Of a stretch of 64,000 bases of DNA, positions 16,853 through 27,195 are shown in pieces. The translations under genes and the position numbers were made by a program. The DNA lies in assembly GCF_022919215.1 (NCBI RefSeq), contig NZ_CP095046.1, positions 2,656,501-2,720,500 of the forward strand, given 5' to 3'. Source of the DNA: Hymenobacter cellulosilyticus. GTDB lineage: Bacteria > Bacteroidota > Bacteroidia > Cytophagales > Hymenobacteraceae. Position 1 is the stretch's first letter, and the number at the start of each line of letters is the position of its first letter. A model generated the notes under the pieces. It was not told the DNA's origin. It saw nothing but the letters and a program-made list of their open reading frames with translations, and did no database searches.

Positions 16853-17881
16853 TTAGTGAATAGAAGCCGCAACCGGCTGTTGAGCGTTTGAAACAGTAGT
16901 CTTGGCAACGGGCTGGGCAGCGGCAGTCGTCCCGATCTGGGTTTCCAGGTAGTCCACAAAGCGGGCGTAGGGGTCGAAGCCGACCACGTTCACGGCATCG
17001 GCCACGAAGTTGGACAGGGCGTTGATGTCGTAGAAAAGCACGTCGCCGGTCCGGTCGTCAATCAGGTACTCGATGCCGCCCACGTCGATTTTGGCGGCGG
17101 CCACGATGCGCTCCACGGCTTCGATTACCTCCGCTGGGGGCGTAAAGGCTTCCACCTGAATGCCCTTTTTGGGTGCTTCGGTCAGGCAGAACTCAGCCGA
17201 CTGCTCCTCGGGAATCTGGCAGATTTCGGCCGGGCACAGGTTGAAGCTTTCCCCGGTCGTAAACACCTTCATGGCGTAGAGAAACTTGCCGTCGAGGGTT
17301 TCCACGCGGTGAATGTTACCACCGCGGGGCGTCACGTACTCCTGCACCAGGGCCGTCTGGTCGATGCCCAGATCAATCTGGTTGGCTTCGACGGCAGCGT
17401 GAATACCTTCAATCGTGTCGAAGCGGATAATGCCCGCGCCACTGCCGCCAATGTTGACTTTCACCACAATGGGGAACTGCAGTTGCTGGGCGGCGTCGGC
17501 AATGCGGGAGGCGTGGTTGACCACGAAGGACTTCGGATATTTCAAGCCCAGCGAGGCAAACAAGGAAAGCTGGCGGGCCTTGTTGGTTTCGATGGCCGTA
17601 GCGGCCGAGCCGTTGATAATACGGGTGCCGATACGCTCCAGGTGAGTGGCAAAACCGGCCGTGTGGAAGATGCCCTGGCCGTGGCCGCGCAGGTAGGCGG
17701 AAGAGCTCATCCGGTTCACAACCAGGGAGTAGCGGCTCTCCTGTTCGGCCGGGTCAAAGAGGTGGTGGGCCGCGTCAATTTTCTCGTAGGGCAGGCCCCG
17801 GCGGTCAAGCTCGGCAAACAGGGGCTTAAACCATTCGGGGTGCTCGTAATAAATGCCAATCGGCTTTTGGGGCTGGGCCAT
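16853..17881 (-). CDS. RimK-like ATP-grasp ligase
   Basis: A 342-residue protein. The N-terminal pre-ATP-grasp part (IGIYYEHPEWFKPLF) is followed by an ATP-grasp fold: an LGLKYPKSFVV lead-in, the FPIVVKVNIGGSGAGIIRF nucleotide-binding segment, VQEYV, and a C-terminal VLFYDINALSNF magnesium site. ATP-grasp enzymes join a carboxylate to an amine or thiol through an acyl phosphate. I chose the ATG at 17881; a longer frame to 18001 begins with unlikely sequence. It is first in a two-gene operon with the flavin monooxygenase and sits about 400 bases behind the SAM riboswitch. Substrate unknown. Confidence 0.8.
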   Translation of the reverse strand: MAQPQKPIGIYYEHPEWFKPLFAELDRRGLPYEKIDAAHHLFDPAEQESRYSLVVNRMSSSAYLRGHGQGIFHTAGFATHLERIGTRIINGSAATAIETNKARQLSLFASLGLKYPKSFVVNHASRIADAAQQLQFPIVVKVNIGGSGAGIIRFDTIEGIHAAVEANQIDLGIDQTALVQEYVTPRGGNIHRVETLDGKFLYAMKVFTTGESFNLCPAEICQIPEEQSAEFCLTEAPKKGIQVEAFTPPAEVIEAVERIVAAAKIDVGGIEYLIDDRTGDVLFYDINALSNFVADAVNVVGFDPYARFVDYLETQIGTTAAAQPVAKTTVSNAQQPVAASIH

Positions 17882-18275
17882 GGGGTTGTAATAGAAAAAG
17901 AAGTGTGACAAGGGAAGGGCCCGGCCGCAGTAGCGCGGCAGACGGGTAACAGCCGCCGACAGCTTAGCCGCTCTAAAGACGCTTAGCGCCGAAAACCCCA
18001 CAGGCCAACCCGACAGACGCGCCGCAACGCAGCGGGAGCTGTTTGGTTAAAGCCAAGCAAGGCAGGGGACGCAGCAGGCTACAAGCCAGGGCGGCAAAGC
18101 AAAACCAACACAGCGGAAACTGGCTGGTCAGCCGGCAGGGGAGAAGTGGGCGTGACTAGCAACAACAGCCAGCGCCGGCCAGAGGCCAACAACAGACTGC
18201 GGCAGGAGCAGACTGGGGCTGGGCTACGAAAGCAGCGGAGAAGGCAGAAAAGTTGTTGGCAGTGTCCACGGCAAC
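17882..18275 (-). other. Long leader between SAM riboswitch and ATP-grasp gene
   Basis: About 390 transcribed but apparently non-coding bases. A 74-codon Cys-rich minus-strand frame begins inside the riboswitch aptamer and is not credible. Just after the aptamer an AAGTTG/CAACTT pair with a following T run (about 18275-18246 on the minus strand) could be a weak terminator in the expression platform. Confidence 0.4.
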
Positions 18276-18375
18276 TTGTTTTTATATGGTCAGGACTTGG
18301 CACCGTTCCAGCTCATCACTGGGGGTTGCCGGCGTATCGTCGAGCCTGTCTCTCCACGCCTCTGTATAAAAACAA
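18276..18375 (-). ncRNA. SAM-I (S-box) riboswitch
   Basis: On the minus strand an 11-bp P1 helix is perfect (18375-18365 with 18286-18276). Inside it, in order, are the S-box landmarks: GAGGCGTGGAGAGAC, then CGCCGGCAACCCCC, an AGTGATGAGCTGGAAC arm, and GGTGCCAAGTCC before the 3' P1 strand. This is the S-adenosylmethionine-sensing aptamer class. A promoter ends about 20 bases upstream. It should switch off the ATP-grasp and monooxygenase genes when SAM is plentiful. Confidence 0.85.
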
Positions 18376-18402
18376 TCCTTTGGTCAGAAAGAATTGACTC
18401 TG

Positions 18403-18434
18403 CAAAGGTAAGGCGATGCACGGCACAGTTACAA
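18403..18434 (-). promoter_or_regulatory. Promoter of the SAM-riboswitch operon
   Basis: On the minus strand TTG (18434-18432) and TACCTTTG (18410-18403) are separated by 21 bases, matching the Bacteroidota consensus. Transcription would start about 20 bases before the riboswitch P1 helix. Confidence 0.65.
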
Positions 18435-18490
18435 TACCCCGGCCGGGCCCCGATTTTCCTGCCTTCTTAGCGCAGAGTAGCCTATAAACA

Positions 18491-18523
18491 GCAAAGCCCC
18501 GCAGAGGTTCCGCGGGGCTTTGC
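18491..18523 (-). terminator. Terminator of the SGNH hydrolase gene
   Basis: A perfect 12-bp stem (18491-18502 with 18512-18523) lies 31 bases beyond the stop of the minus-strand gene and is followed on that strand by a T-rich stretch. Confidence 0.7.
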
Positions 18524-18553
18524 CGGATAACGTCAATGAGTGGCTTTCAGCCG

Positions 18554-19552
18554 CTAGGCGTCGGTTTTGGCTTTCACCTTCACTTTGTTCTTGCGGGCTT
18601 TGCGCGGGCCGTGCGCCACAGAAAAAGCCCTGGGCCTAGCTGCCAGCACTTGCTCGGCCGCCACGCGCTGCAGAGCCACGGCCTGTTCGGGCAATAGGCC
18701 CAGCGCGGCGGCGGCCTCTTCCCGAGAACCGAGGCGGCGCGGGTCATAGTCGGTGATTTCGCCGAACAATACGCAGGCACTCAGGTAGGCCCCGGCCGTG
18801 CCGGGGTGGTAGTTGTCTTCGCCCCACAGGTCGAGCTTGCCGGGTTCGGGCTGGTAGGGGTTGCGCTGGGCCACGCCGGTTTGCACGGCCCGCAGCCAGG
18901 CGTCGCCGGCCGGGGCCACGCCCGCAAACCGGCCATTAGCGCGGGCTGCTTCGTAATAGCCGCGGTGCAAGTCATGGGTCATCGAGTCGAGGGGCAGGCC
19001 GGAGTAGGCTTTGCCGGGTAGGTAGGTCTGGTCGGCCCGGGCCCAGGTCTGGTAGAAGTACAGCCGGGCCGCGGGGTTGGCCGTGTGCACGGCCTGCTCG
19101 ATGCGGGTCGAATAGTCGCGGAACGTGCTGGGCCGGCCGCCGCGCCGGGTGGGCAGGGGCCACATGCTGTGCTCCTGCAGCACCACTGTGTGCCAGCGCG
19201 GCTGCTGCAGCGTGAGTTGGGCGCTGTCGTAGTGCAGCTTCAGCGACTCGCCGTTGATGCACTGAAAATGCACCTCATAGGGCAGGCCGGCCTGGTCGGC
19301 AAACTTCTTGAAAATAGCCGGAATTCCGCCCCATTCCCCGGTTTTCTGCTTCCCAACCCGCTCAATGGTAATAGCGCCCGAGTTGTAGCTGAATACCGGA
19401 TTGTAGCGGCCGTGCAGAAAGCTGTTGCCCACAAACAGGATGGTTGTGGGAGCTGGTGCCCGCTGGGCCCGGCTGCCAACGGGGCCACCTAGCAGGAGTG
19501 TAAGCAGGAAAACAGCACGGAGCAGACGAAGCCGGGGCCAGGTACAAAGCAT
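18554..19552 (-). CDS. Secreted SGNH-hydrolase-like protein (DUF4886-like)
   Basis: From the ATG at 19552 the protein has 332 residues and begins with a signal peptide (LLRAVFLLTLLLGGPVGSRAQ). The GDSL/SGNH signature appears as ILFVGNSFLHG near the mature N-terminus. A C-terminal GEDNYHPGTAG segment supplies the Asp-x-x-His pair. Such enzymes hydrolyse esters, often on polysaccharides. The C-terminus is a Lys-rich tail (KARKNKVKVKAK). A 45-base longer frame upstream exists but lacks a better start. It is monocistronic, with its own terminator. Confidence 0.75.
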   Translation of the reverse strand: MLCTWPRLRLLRAVFLLTLLLGGPVGSRAQRAPAPTTILFVGNSFLHGRYNPVFSYNSGAITIERVGKQKTGEWGGIPAIFKKFADQAGLPYEVHFQCINGESLKLHYDSAQLTLQQPRWHTVVLQEHSMWPLPTRRGGRPSTFRDYSTRIEQAVHTANPAARLYFYQTWARADQTYLPGKAYSGLPLDSMTHDLHRGYYEAARANGRFAGVAPAGDAWLRAVQTGVAQRNPYQPEPGKLDLWGEDNYHPGTAGAYLSACVLFGEITDYDPRRLGSREEAAAALGLLPEQAVALQRVAAEQVLAARPRAFSVAHGPRKARKNKVKVKAKTDA

Positions 19553-19616
19553 AGCAGAGACGACACACGGCGCAACAGGCCGCAACGGAAGCTGCAAAAG
19601 TACGGGTTTGCCGGTG

Positions 19617-20948
19617 CTACCCGCGCTGGTCAGCCGGCGCCGTGGTGTGCTGTGCTACCAGGTCCGACTCGGCCGGGGCCCCTGCACCCTGCAAAGCCAG
19701 CTGGTGGCGGGCTTCGTCGAATTCGCCCTCACTTTTGGCAATGACCAGGGTGGCTACCCCGTTGCCGATAACGTTGGTAATGGCCCGGGCTTCACTCATG
19801 AATCGGTCGACGCCCAGCAGCAGGGCCACGCCTTCCACCGGAATAACTTTGGTAGCCGCCAGCGTGGAGGCCAGCACGATAAAGCCCGACCCCGTGACGC
19901 CGGCCGCGCCCTTGCTGGTCAGCATCAGAATGCCAATCAAGGTCAGCTCCTGGGTGAGGGAAAGCTCGATGCCGAAGGCCTGGGCCAGAAAAATTGTGGC
20001 AATGCTGAGGTAGATGCTCGTGCCGTCGAGGTTGAAGGAATAGCCCGTTGGGATGACCAGGCCGGCCACCGAGCGGGAGCAGCCGTAGCGTTCCAGCTTG
20101 TCAATCATGCGCGGCAAAGCCGATTCCGAGGAGGACGTGCCCAGCACCAGCAGAATTTCCTCCTTGATAAAGCCTAGAAAGCGCCACAAGCTCAGCTGGT
20201 AGTAGCGCATGATCAGGTTGAGCACCCCGAAGATGAACAAAAACATGGTCAGGTACACCACCAGCATCAGCTTGCCCAGGGGCAGCAGCGTGCTGATGCC
20301 GTACTTGCCGATGGTGAAGGCCATGCCCCCAAACGCACCCAGCGGCGCCAGCTTCATGACCAGGCCCAGCACGGCAAACATTACGTGCGACAACCGCTCG
20401 AAGGTGCCAATCAGGGGCTGGCTGTAGGACTCCGGAATCCGGCCCAGAGCCACGCCAAACAGCACGGCAAACAGCAGTACCTGCAGCACGTCGCCTTCGG
20501 CGAAGGCGCCCACCACGCTGTGGGGTACCACATGGGTGAAAAACTCCACCCAGTTCATTTCCCCGGCCTGGGCTGTGTATTTGGAGGCTTCTGCCGCCTG
20601 GGCCGCCGTTTGGGTAGCCACTCCGGTCCGCGCGTCGATGCCCGCGCCGGGCTGGGTCAGGTTGGCCGCCGTGATGCCGATAACCAGGGCCAGGGTTGTC
20701 ACGATTTCGAAGTACAGCAAGGCCTTGCCGCCCACCCGGCCCACCTTTTTCATGTCGCCCATGCCGCCAATGCCCAGCACCACCGTCAGGAAGATGATGG
20801 GGGCAATGAGCATCTTAATCAGGTTGATAAACGTGTCGCCGATGGGCTTGAGGCTGGCTCCAAAGCCGGGAAACAACGCCCCCACCGCTATGCCCAGCGC
20901 AATGGCAGTAAGAACCTGAAAGGTGAGGTTGGACGAGAGTTTCTTCAT
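19617..20948 (-). CDS. Dicarboxylate/amino-acid:cation symporter (DAACS family)
   Basis: A protein of about 443 residues with eight hydrophobic segments and two hairpin motifs. The family landmarks are clear: [15 protein letters not shown], the serine-rich hairpin [30 protein letters not shown] (the NLDGT cation/substrate site), and [18 protein letters not shown]. These inner-membrane carriers (DctA, GltP, GltT) import succinate, malate, fumarate, glutamate or aspartate with protons or sodium. I prefer the ATG at 20948 over a TTG 15 bases upstream. Stands alone; specificity cannot be read from sequence. Confidence 0.9.
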   Translation of the reverse strand: MKKLSSNLTFQVLTAIALGIAVGALFPGFGASLKPIGDTFINLIKMLIAPIIFLTVVLGIGGMGDMKKVGRVGGKALLYFEIVTTLALVIGITAANLTQPGAGIDARTGVATQTAAQAAEASKYTAQAGEMNWVEFFTHVVPHSVVGAFAEGDVLQVLLFAVLFGVALGRIPESYSQPLIGTFERLSHVMFAVLGLVMKLAPLGAFGGMAFTIGKYGISTLLPLGKLMLVVYLTMFLFIFGVLNLIMRYYQLSLWRFLGFIKEEILLVLGTSSSESALPRMIDKLERYGCSRSVAGLVIPTGYSFNLDGTSIYLSIATIFLAQAFGIELSLTQELTLIGILMLTSKGAAGVTGSGFIVLASTLAATKVIPVEGVALLLGVDRFMSEARAITNVIGNGVATLVIAKSEGEFDEARHQLALQGAGAPAESDLVAQHTTAPADQRG

Positions 20949-21296
20949 GAAATTCGGAAGCAAGCAGCAAATTCGGAAGCAGGCGGGAAGCGGGAAGGCG
21001 GAAAAACTCCTACTCTGAATCTGTACTGCGGGTTTGCGGCTACCGCCAGCCGTGAAGATACCCGGAATCTGCGGGGACGGCAGAAGCAGCCCTTACCTGG
21101 AGGTGACCAAAAGAGGGAATTTCAAGTGCAGCCGAGGCCAAACATAGAGCAGCTTGTTGTTGCAATAGTTCTAATTATTAGCTACATTATCCTGGTTGTT
21201 GTGCTGCACCCTCCGGGGAATTTTGGGGCCGGCGCGGAAGCCAACTTGCGAGTACTGTTGCCCATCAAAGCGTTGCTCACTACAAGTCTGATTCCC
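20949..21296. other. Intergenic region between divergent symporter and stress-protein genes
   Basis: No credible coding frame of its own. A long plus-strand frame that runs through here into the stress protein is antisense to the symporter and lacks protein character. I see no strong TAnnTTTG promoter in either direction. Confidence 0.5.
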
Positions 21297-22142
21297 ATGA
21301 AAAACCTTCTGGTACCCACCGATTTTTCGCCCGCCGCCCACAACGCCTTCGAAGTGGCTGTGCGACTGGCCCAGCGCACCGGCGGCGCAGTTACGCTGCT
21401 GCACGTGGAAGAGCACAACGACACGCCCCGCTTCAGCTCTTCCGGGGGCCGTATGGGCGGCAGCAGCCTGGAAGACGTGTTTATGCTCAAGTATCTGCAG
21501 AAAATAAAGCACCAGATGCACGAGCTCAAAGCCGAAGGGCAGCGCCTGGCCCCCGACGTGCCCGTAGAAGACGTGCTGCGCACCTCCAGCCTGGTTAATT
21601 CCGTGCTCGACGTAATTGCCGAGCGGCAGATTGACCTAGTGGTGATGGGCGCCCAGGAACACAGTGCCTGGCAGCACTTTTTTGCCGGCTCCAACACCGA
21701 GCGGCTCGTGCGCATGGCGCCCTGCCCGGTGCTTACCGTCAAGCATCCCGAAATGCAGTTCAACGTGCAGCACATCGTGTTTCCATCGGACTTCTCGGCC
21801 GAGGCCGACCGCGCCGTACCCGATTTGCAGCGGATACAGGCCATTTTTCCCGACGCTACGCTGCACCTGCTCAAGGTGGTGCCCGACATTGACCACTACA
21901 GCGAGGCCCTGACCCAGATTCAGTCCTTTACTGAGCGTCACCGCCTCGAGCACTGCGAAGCCGACGTAATTGATGCCTCCAACGCCAGCGTGGGCATTCC
22001 GCTCTTTGCCCAGCAGACCCACGCCGACCTGGTCGTGATGCCCACCCACGCCCATACCGGCCTGAGTCATTTTCTGCACCATAATGTAGCCGAGAATGTA
22101 GCCCTGCACGCCGTCCCGCCGGTGCTCACGTTTCGGTTGTAA
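21297..22142 (+). CDS. Universal stress protein, tandem UspA domains
   Basis: A 281-residue protein with two UspA-type domains in tandem. The first begins KNLLVPTDFSPAAHNAFEVA and closes with DLVVMGAQEHSAWQHFFAGS then NTERLVRMAPCPVL; the second begins QHIVFPSDFSAEADRAV and ends ADLVVMPTHAHTGLSHF. The GxxG-type ATP-binding loop is only partly kept. Tandem UspA proteins are common in Bacteroidota and linked to stress survival. The ATG at 21297 matches the family start. Followed by a strong terminator. Confidence 0.88.
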   Translation: MKNLLVPTDFSPAAHNAFEVAVRLAQRTGGAVTLLHVEEHNDTPRFSSSGGRMGGSSLEDVFMLKYLQKIKHQMHELKAEGQRLAPDVPVEDVLRTSSLVNSVLDVIAERQIDLVVMGAQEHSAWQHFFAGSNTERLVRMAPCPVLTVKHPEMQFNVQHIVFPSDFSAEADRAVPDLQRIQAIFPDATLHLLKVVPDIDHYSEALTQIQSFTERHRLEHCEADVIDASNASVGIPLFAQQTHADLVVMPTHAHTGLSHFLHHNVAENVALHAVPPVLTFRL

Positions 22143-22167
22143 CGGCCTTCGCCATTGTTCTGCATTC

Positions 22168-22201
22168 AAGCCGCGGTTTCCCGGGAGGCCGCGGCTTTTT
22201 T
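22168..22201 (+). terminator. Terminator of the universal stress protein gene
   Basis: A 9-bp GC-rich stem (22168-22176 with 22189-22197) with a 12-base loop is followed by a T run. Confidence 0.8.
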
Positions 22202-22324
22202 AACCCGTTTCGCGCTACCGGCTTCTTCTAATTAAGCCTTCGGGTAAACCTAAGCAGGGGCAAGGGAGTTGAAACAGCCAGCCGGTTTCGGCCGGCGCTT
22301 TTCCACTCTTAATTTCCCTAGCGA

Positions 22325-23167
22325 ATGGCTACCACACCCAAACACTGGTTTATTACCGGCGTCAGCACCGGTTTCGGCGCGGCGCTGGCCGAGCTGCTGC
22401 TCGAAAAAGGCGACAAAGTAGCCGCTACCTTCCGCCAGCAGGAGCAGGCCGATGAATTCACCCAAAAGGCTGGCGAAAACGGCCGCGGCTTCGTGGTAGA
22501 GGTAACCGATGAGGCCCAGGTCAAGCAGGGTATTGCCGACGCCATTGCCCACTTCGGTCATCTGGATGTTATTGTCAACAACGCGGGCTACGGCTCTCTG
22601 GGCAGCATCGAGGAAATCGAGGCGGCCGAGGTGCAGCGGCAGTTCGACGTCAACGTCTTCGGGCCTTTGCACGTGCTGCGGGCCGTGTTGCCCCACCTGC
22701 GCGAGCGGCGCAGCGGCCACGTGCTCAACATCACCAGCATCGGCGGCCTGAAGACTTTCCCTGGCGTGGGCGTGTATAATGCCAGCAAGTTCGCTCTCGA
22801 AGCTATTGGCGAAAGCCTGGCCCAGCAAGTTGCCCCGCTTGGTATCAAGGTTACCAACATCGAGCCCAGCGGCTTCCGCACCGACTGGGCCGGCCGCTCG
22901 GCCAACATCGTTACCACCGGCATCGAGGATTACCAGGCCACGGTGGGCGAAAACCTCAAGGGTATTCAGGGCTACAGCGGCCGGCAGCCCGGCGACCCGC
23001 AGCGTGCCGCCCAGATTATGTACGACCTGGTGCGCGAGGAAAATCCGCCCCTGCACCTGCCCCTGGGCAAAGCGGCCGTGAAAGGCGCCCGGGACAAGTT
23101 TGCCAACCTGCTTAAGGAGCTGGAAAGCGTGGCCAGCCTCGGCGACTCGGCCGACTTCCCGGAATAG
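22325..23167 (+). CDS. Short-chain dehydrogenase/reductase
   Basis: A 280-residue classical SDR. Visible: the cofactor loop TGVSTGFGAAL near residues 12-22, the NNAG motif (IVNNAGYGS), the catalytic ITSIG Ser with YNASK (Tyr-x-x-x-Lys), and PSGFRTDWAG after strand 6. An Arg in TFRQQ after strand 2 suggests NADP(H). It probably oxidises or reduces a small alcohol or ketone; the substrate is unknown. Monocistronic with its own terminator. Confidence 0.9.
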   Translation: MATTPKHWFITGVSTGFGAALAELLLEKGDKVAATFRQQEQADEFTQKAGENGRGFVVEVTDEAQVKQGIADAIAHFGHLDVIVNNAGYGSLGSIEEIEAAEVQRQFDVNVFGPLHVLRAVLPHLRERRSGHVLNITSIGGLKTFPGVGVYNASKFALEAIGESLAQQVAPLGIKVTNIEPSGFRTDWAGRSANIVTTGIEDYQATVGENLKGIQGYSGRQPGDPQRAAQIMYDLVREENPPLHLPLGKAAVKGARDKFANLLKELESVASLGDSADFPE

Positions 23168-23189
23168 CGCCCCGGTTCTCAATAATCAG

Positions 23190-23226
23190 AAAAGCCCTTT
23201 GGAATTGCTCCAAAGGGCTTTTTTGT
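23190..23226 (+). terminator. Terminator of the SDR gene
   Basis: A perfect 14-bp stem (23190-23203 with 23209-23222) with a five-base loop runs into six T residues. Confidence 0.9.
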
Positions 23227-23476
23227 ATTCGCGCTTTTCCGGCAAGCTGATGGGCACGGCTTCAAGTGCTAGGGGAGTAGTCTCAGAAAGTGTTTTGGTG
23301 CGCGGGAATATCTGCACGCGGGAGCAAAGGTGACTAGGGTCAATATTAAGTTTCCTTTATGCTTATATTACCATTTACAGATTAGGAAAATGTTATGCAT
23401 ACATCACTAAATCATGACTCTACCTTCGCGGCGAAATTCAGAGGGAAGGCCTCTGATAAACAAAAAAGCCATTTGT

Positions 23477-26400
23477 ATGAATCTGAAACCCTACTTACTG
23501 CTGCTGTTAGGCTTTGTGCTTTTCACTAACGGCCAGTTTGCCGCCGCCCAGGGCGTAACCACCGCCGCCATGAAGGGCGTGGTGCTCGACGCCAAAGGCG
23601 AGCCCCTGCCCGGGGCCACTGTGGTAGCTACCCACTTGCCCACCGGCACGCCCTACGGCACGGCCACCCGCTCCAACGGGCAGTTTGACTTGCTCAACCT
23701 GCGCGTGGGCGGCCCCTACGAAGTCAAAGTGTCCTTCGTGGGCTACACTACCTATTCTCAGGGCAACATTCAGTTGGCCCTGGGCAAAACCTTTGAGGTC
23801 AACGTCAACATGGCCGAGGAAGGCCGCACCCTGGGCGAAGTGGTGGTAAAAGGCAACCGCGACGGTATCATCAACAAGGACCGCACCGGGGCTTCCACCA
23901 ACGTCAACAACGCCGCAATTCGCACGCTGCCCACCATCAGCCGCTCCCAGGAAGACTTCACCCGTCTCACCCCGCAAAGCAGCGGCCTGAGCTTTGGCGG
24001 GCGCAACACGCTCTACAATAACTTCTCCCTCGACGGCTCCATCTTCAACAACTCCTTCGGCCTGGATGCGCCCACGCCCGGCGGCCAAACCAACTCCCAG
24101 CCCGTGTCGCTCGATGCCATTGAGCAGCTCGAAGTAAGCCTGGCGCCCTACGACGTGCGCCAGGGCGGCTTCACCGGGGCCGGCGTGAATGCCGTAACCA
24201 AGAGCGGCACCAACGATTTTAAGGGCACGGTCTACACCTTTCTGCGCAACGAGAAGCTTATCGGCGAGAAAGTCGGCGACGTGACCGTGCGTAACCCCGA
24301 CCTGAAATTCAACCAAACCGGCTTTGCCCTGGGCGGCCCGATTATCAAGAACAAGCTGTTCTTCTTTACCAATGCCGAAATTACCCGCCGCGACGACCCG
24401 GGCCTGACCTTCCGGCCCGCCCGCGATGCGGCCGAGGCTGCCGCCGCCCTCAACGGCCAGGCCGACGGAGTGAGCCGGGTGCTGGAAAGTGACCTGATTG
24501 CCATTCGTCAGCGCCTGCAGAGTGTGTATGGCTACGACCCGGGCTCCTACCAGGACTTCAAATACCGCACTTCCAGCGACAAGCTGCTGCTGAAGCTCGA
24601 CTGGAACATCAACGACAAGAATACCTTCTCGGTGCGCTACAACTTCCTGCAGAGCTTCCGCGAGCAAGGTCCGCACCCCATTGCCATTGCGCCTTCGTCG
24701 CGGGTGCAGAGCGTGAACACGCTGCAGTATTCCAACTCGGGCTATACCATCAACAACGGCCTGAACTCGGTGGTCGGGGAGCTGAATTCGCGCTTCGGGG
24801 AGAAATTCAGCAACAAGGCTCAACTCAGCTTTTCGGCCTTCCGCGACGTGCGCGACCTGCCCAATGCCAAGCTGTTTCCCCAAATCGACATCACCAAGAA
24901 CGGCACGACCTACGTGAGCGTGGGCACCGAGCAGTTTTCGGCCAACAACGAGCTGAATCAGAACATCACCCAGTTTACCGACAACCTGAGCTACTTCGCC
25001 GGGGCCCACGTGCTCACGGCTGGCGTTACGTACGAGCGGTTCAGCTTCTTCAACGCCTTCAACCTGGCCCGCTACGGCTACCCCTACTTCGGCGGCCTCG
25101 ACATCGACCAATTTTACAAAATCACTACGCCCGGCAGCACTGACTTTGTGGACCTGAATGCCCTGGCTACGGCCGGCGGCCAAAAGCCGGTGAAAGGCGT
25201 GGACGTGAACGTGGCCCAGCTCGGCCTCTACGCCCAGGACGAGTGGAACGTGACGCCGGACTTCAAGCTGACGCTGGGTTTGCGGGCCGATATGCCCATC
25301 TACGACACCACCGTGCCGCAAAACCAGCAGATTCTCAACGCCCCGCTGCTCGACTCCAACGGCCAGCCGGCCAAGGTCGACGTGACGCAGTTTCCGAAGG
25401 CTACGCCGCTGTTTTCGCCCCGCCTGGGCTTCAACTACTCGCTCACGAAAAGTGAGTACACCACCCAGCTGCGCGGGGTACCGGTATCTTCACCGGTCGT
25501 ATTCCCTTCGTCTGGATTAGCAACCAGGCTTCCAACTCGCAGTTTGATGCCGGCTATACTTTCCAGATCAACGGCACGGCCCGCAACTTCAAGTTTCCGC
25601 AGGTGTGGCGCTCCAACCTAGCCATCGACCAGCAGTTGCCCGGCGGCATTGTGGCTACCCTGGAAGCCATTTACTCCAAGGACCGTAACGCGGCCATTCA
25701 CCGCAACTACAACTTCGTCACGCCCACTGAGCGCCTGAGCGGGGCCGACAACCGCCTGATTTACCCGGCCTCCGGTCCGCGCATTGCCTCCGGCTTTACC
25801 GGCCCCGACGGTCAGTTCAGCTTCCTGGACGCGGGCGTGATTGTGCTCGAAAACACCAACAAGGGCTACCAGTACAACCTGACGGGTCAGCTTAAGAAGG
25901 ACTTCGCCAACGGCCTGTATCTGACGGCGGCTTATACCTATTCCAAGGCCAAGGACGTAACCTCCAACCCCGGCGAAATTGCGGCCGACGCCTACCAGCG
26001 TAACCCCGTGGTGGGCAACACCAACGAGCCCCAGTTGGCTTACAGCGACTTTGGCCTGCAGCACCGCATCATCGCGGCCGCCGGCAAGCGCTTCGCCTAC
26101 GCCGACGACAAGCTGGCTACCACTCTCAGCTTCTTCTTCGAAGCCGCCCAGGGCAACCGCTTTTCCTACACCTACGCCGGCGACCTGAACCGCGACGCTA
26201 TTGCCGGCAACGACCTGCTGTTTGTGCCCGCCTCCCGCGACCAGATCAACCTGGTCGATATTCGCGACGCGCAGAACAACGTGCTCGTAACGGCTGCCCA
26301 GCAGTGGACGCAGCTGAACGCCTACATTGAGCAGGACGACTACCTGAGCTCCCGCCGCGGGCAGTACACGGAGCGCAACGGGGCCATCAGCCCCTGGTAC

Positions 26401-26688
26401 ACCCAACTCGACGCCAAGCTGCTCCAGGATTTCTCGGTAAAAGCCGGCAACAAGAAGCACACGCTGCAACTCAGCCTCGATGTACAGAACCTGGGCAACC
26501 TGCTCAATGCCGACTGGGGCGTACGCCGGGTGTTTGCCAACAACCGCTTTATCGAAACCTCGTACCCCGCAGCCACGCCCGAGACGCCGGCATTTCAGTT
26601 CCGCGGTGGCAACCAGACCTTCGTCAACAACACCGACTTCAATAGCCGCTGGCGCGCCCAGGTCGGCCTGCGCTACATCCTCGACTAA
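23477..26688 (+). CDS. Large Oar-like TonB-dependent receptor (one apparent frame break)
   Basis: About 1,070 residues after adding one G to the run 25475-25478, which gives LRGGTGIFTG at the junction. The start at 23477 gives a good signal peptide (LKPYLLLLLGFVLFTNG). A carboxypeptidase-regulatory-like domain follows (MKGVVLDAKGEPLPGATVVA), then a plug-like region (NKDRTGASTNVNNAAIRTLP) and a long outer-membrane barrel ending in RAQVGLRYILD. Size and layout match Oar-type receptors, proposed to move large ligands or peptides. No SusD-like partner is adjacent, so it is not a classic glycan-uptake pair. Ligand unknown. Closed by a strong bidirectional terminator. Confidence 0.85.
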
Positions 26689-26707
26689 GGCCGTAAGGCC
26701 GCGTACA

Positions 26708-26745
26708 AAAAAAAGCCCGAAGCATAGCGCTTCGGGCTTTTTTTG
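26708..26745 (+). terminator. Terminator after the Oar-like receptor
   Basis: A GC-rich stem GCCCGAAGC (26715-26723) with GCTTCGGGC (26729-26737) is flanked by A-run and T-run arms, so it could work in both directions. Confidence 0.85.
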
Positions 26746-27195
26746 TGGTAGCTATTCAGGTATACAACGTGCTGGTAATAAGTATTAGGCCACTTGCTTT
26801 AAAAGACTTGGACTGGGGCCGTCAGCTGGTGCAGGCTAGGTTGGTCGGGGGCTGCTACCTGGAGCGGGGTAGGTCGGGGTGCCAGTTTGCGGTACCCAAA
26901 CGAGCCGGGCCGGTAACTAAAGGAAACGCAGGCTGCCCGGGTCATACAAACAGGGCTGGGGTGGCGCCCTCCGCAACGGGTAGCAGCGGCACCGGGCGTA
27001 GGGACGAGGCTACGAAGAGAAGGCAGCGGTGGAGCAACGTTTTCATAGTCAGAGGCAGAGCAGCGTCAGTGAGTTTCTGCTGCAAAATTGCCGCTGGCGT
27101 GTTACTTCAACGTTCCGCTACAATCAAGAATCCGTTAATTGCCACTGGCCGATGCAGGTTTACAAACCTAGAAGTAGGTGAAGGGTCGTTTGAGC
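26746..27195. other. Gene-free stretch with a possible gene fragment
   Basis: A plus-strand frame through here has no protein-like character. On the minus strand the ATG at 27046 opens a 34-codon frame (to 26942) beginning MKTLLHRCLLFVASS, which looks like a signal peptide, then stops. It may be the head of a decayed secreted-protein gene or chance. Confidence 0.35.

Noticed and set aside
18079..18303. Cys-rich 74-codon minus-strand frame near the SAM riboswitch
   Set aside because: Its GTG start lies inside the conserved aptamer sequence, so the frame is incidental.
20385..21296. A 300-codon upstream extension of the universal stress protein frame
   Set aside because: It runs antisense through the symporter gene and has no protein-like pattern. 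The ATG at 21297 gives the family's normal start.
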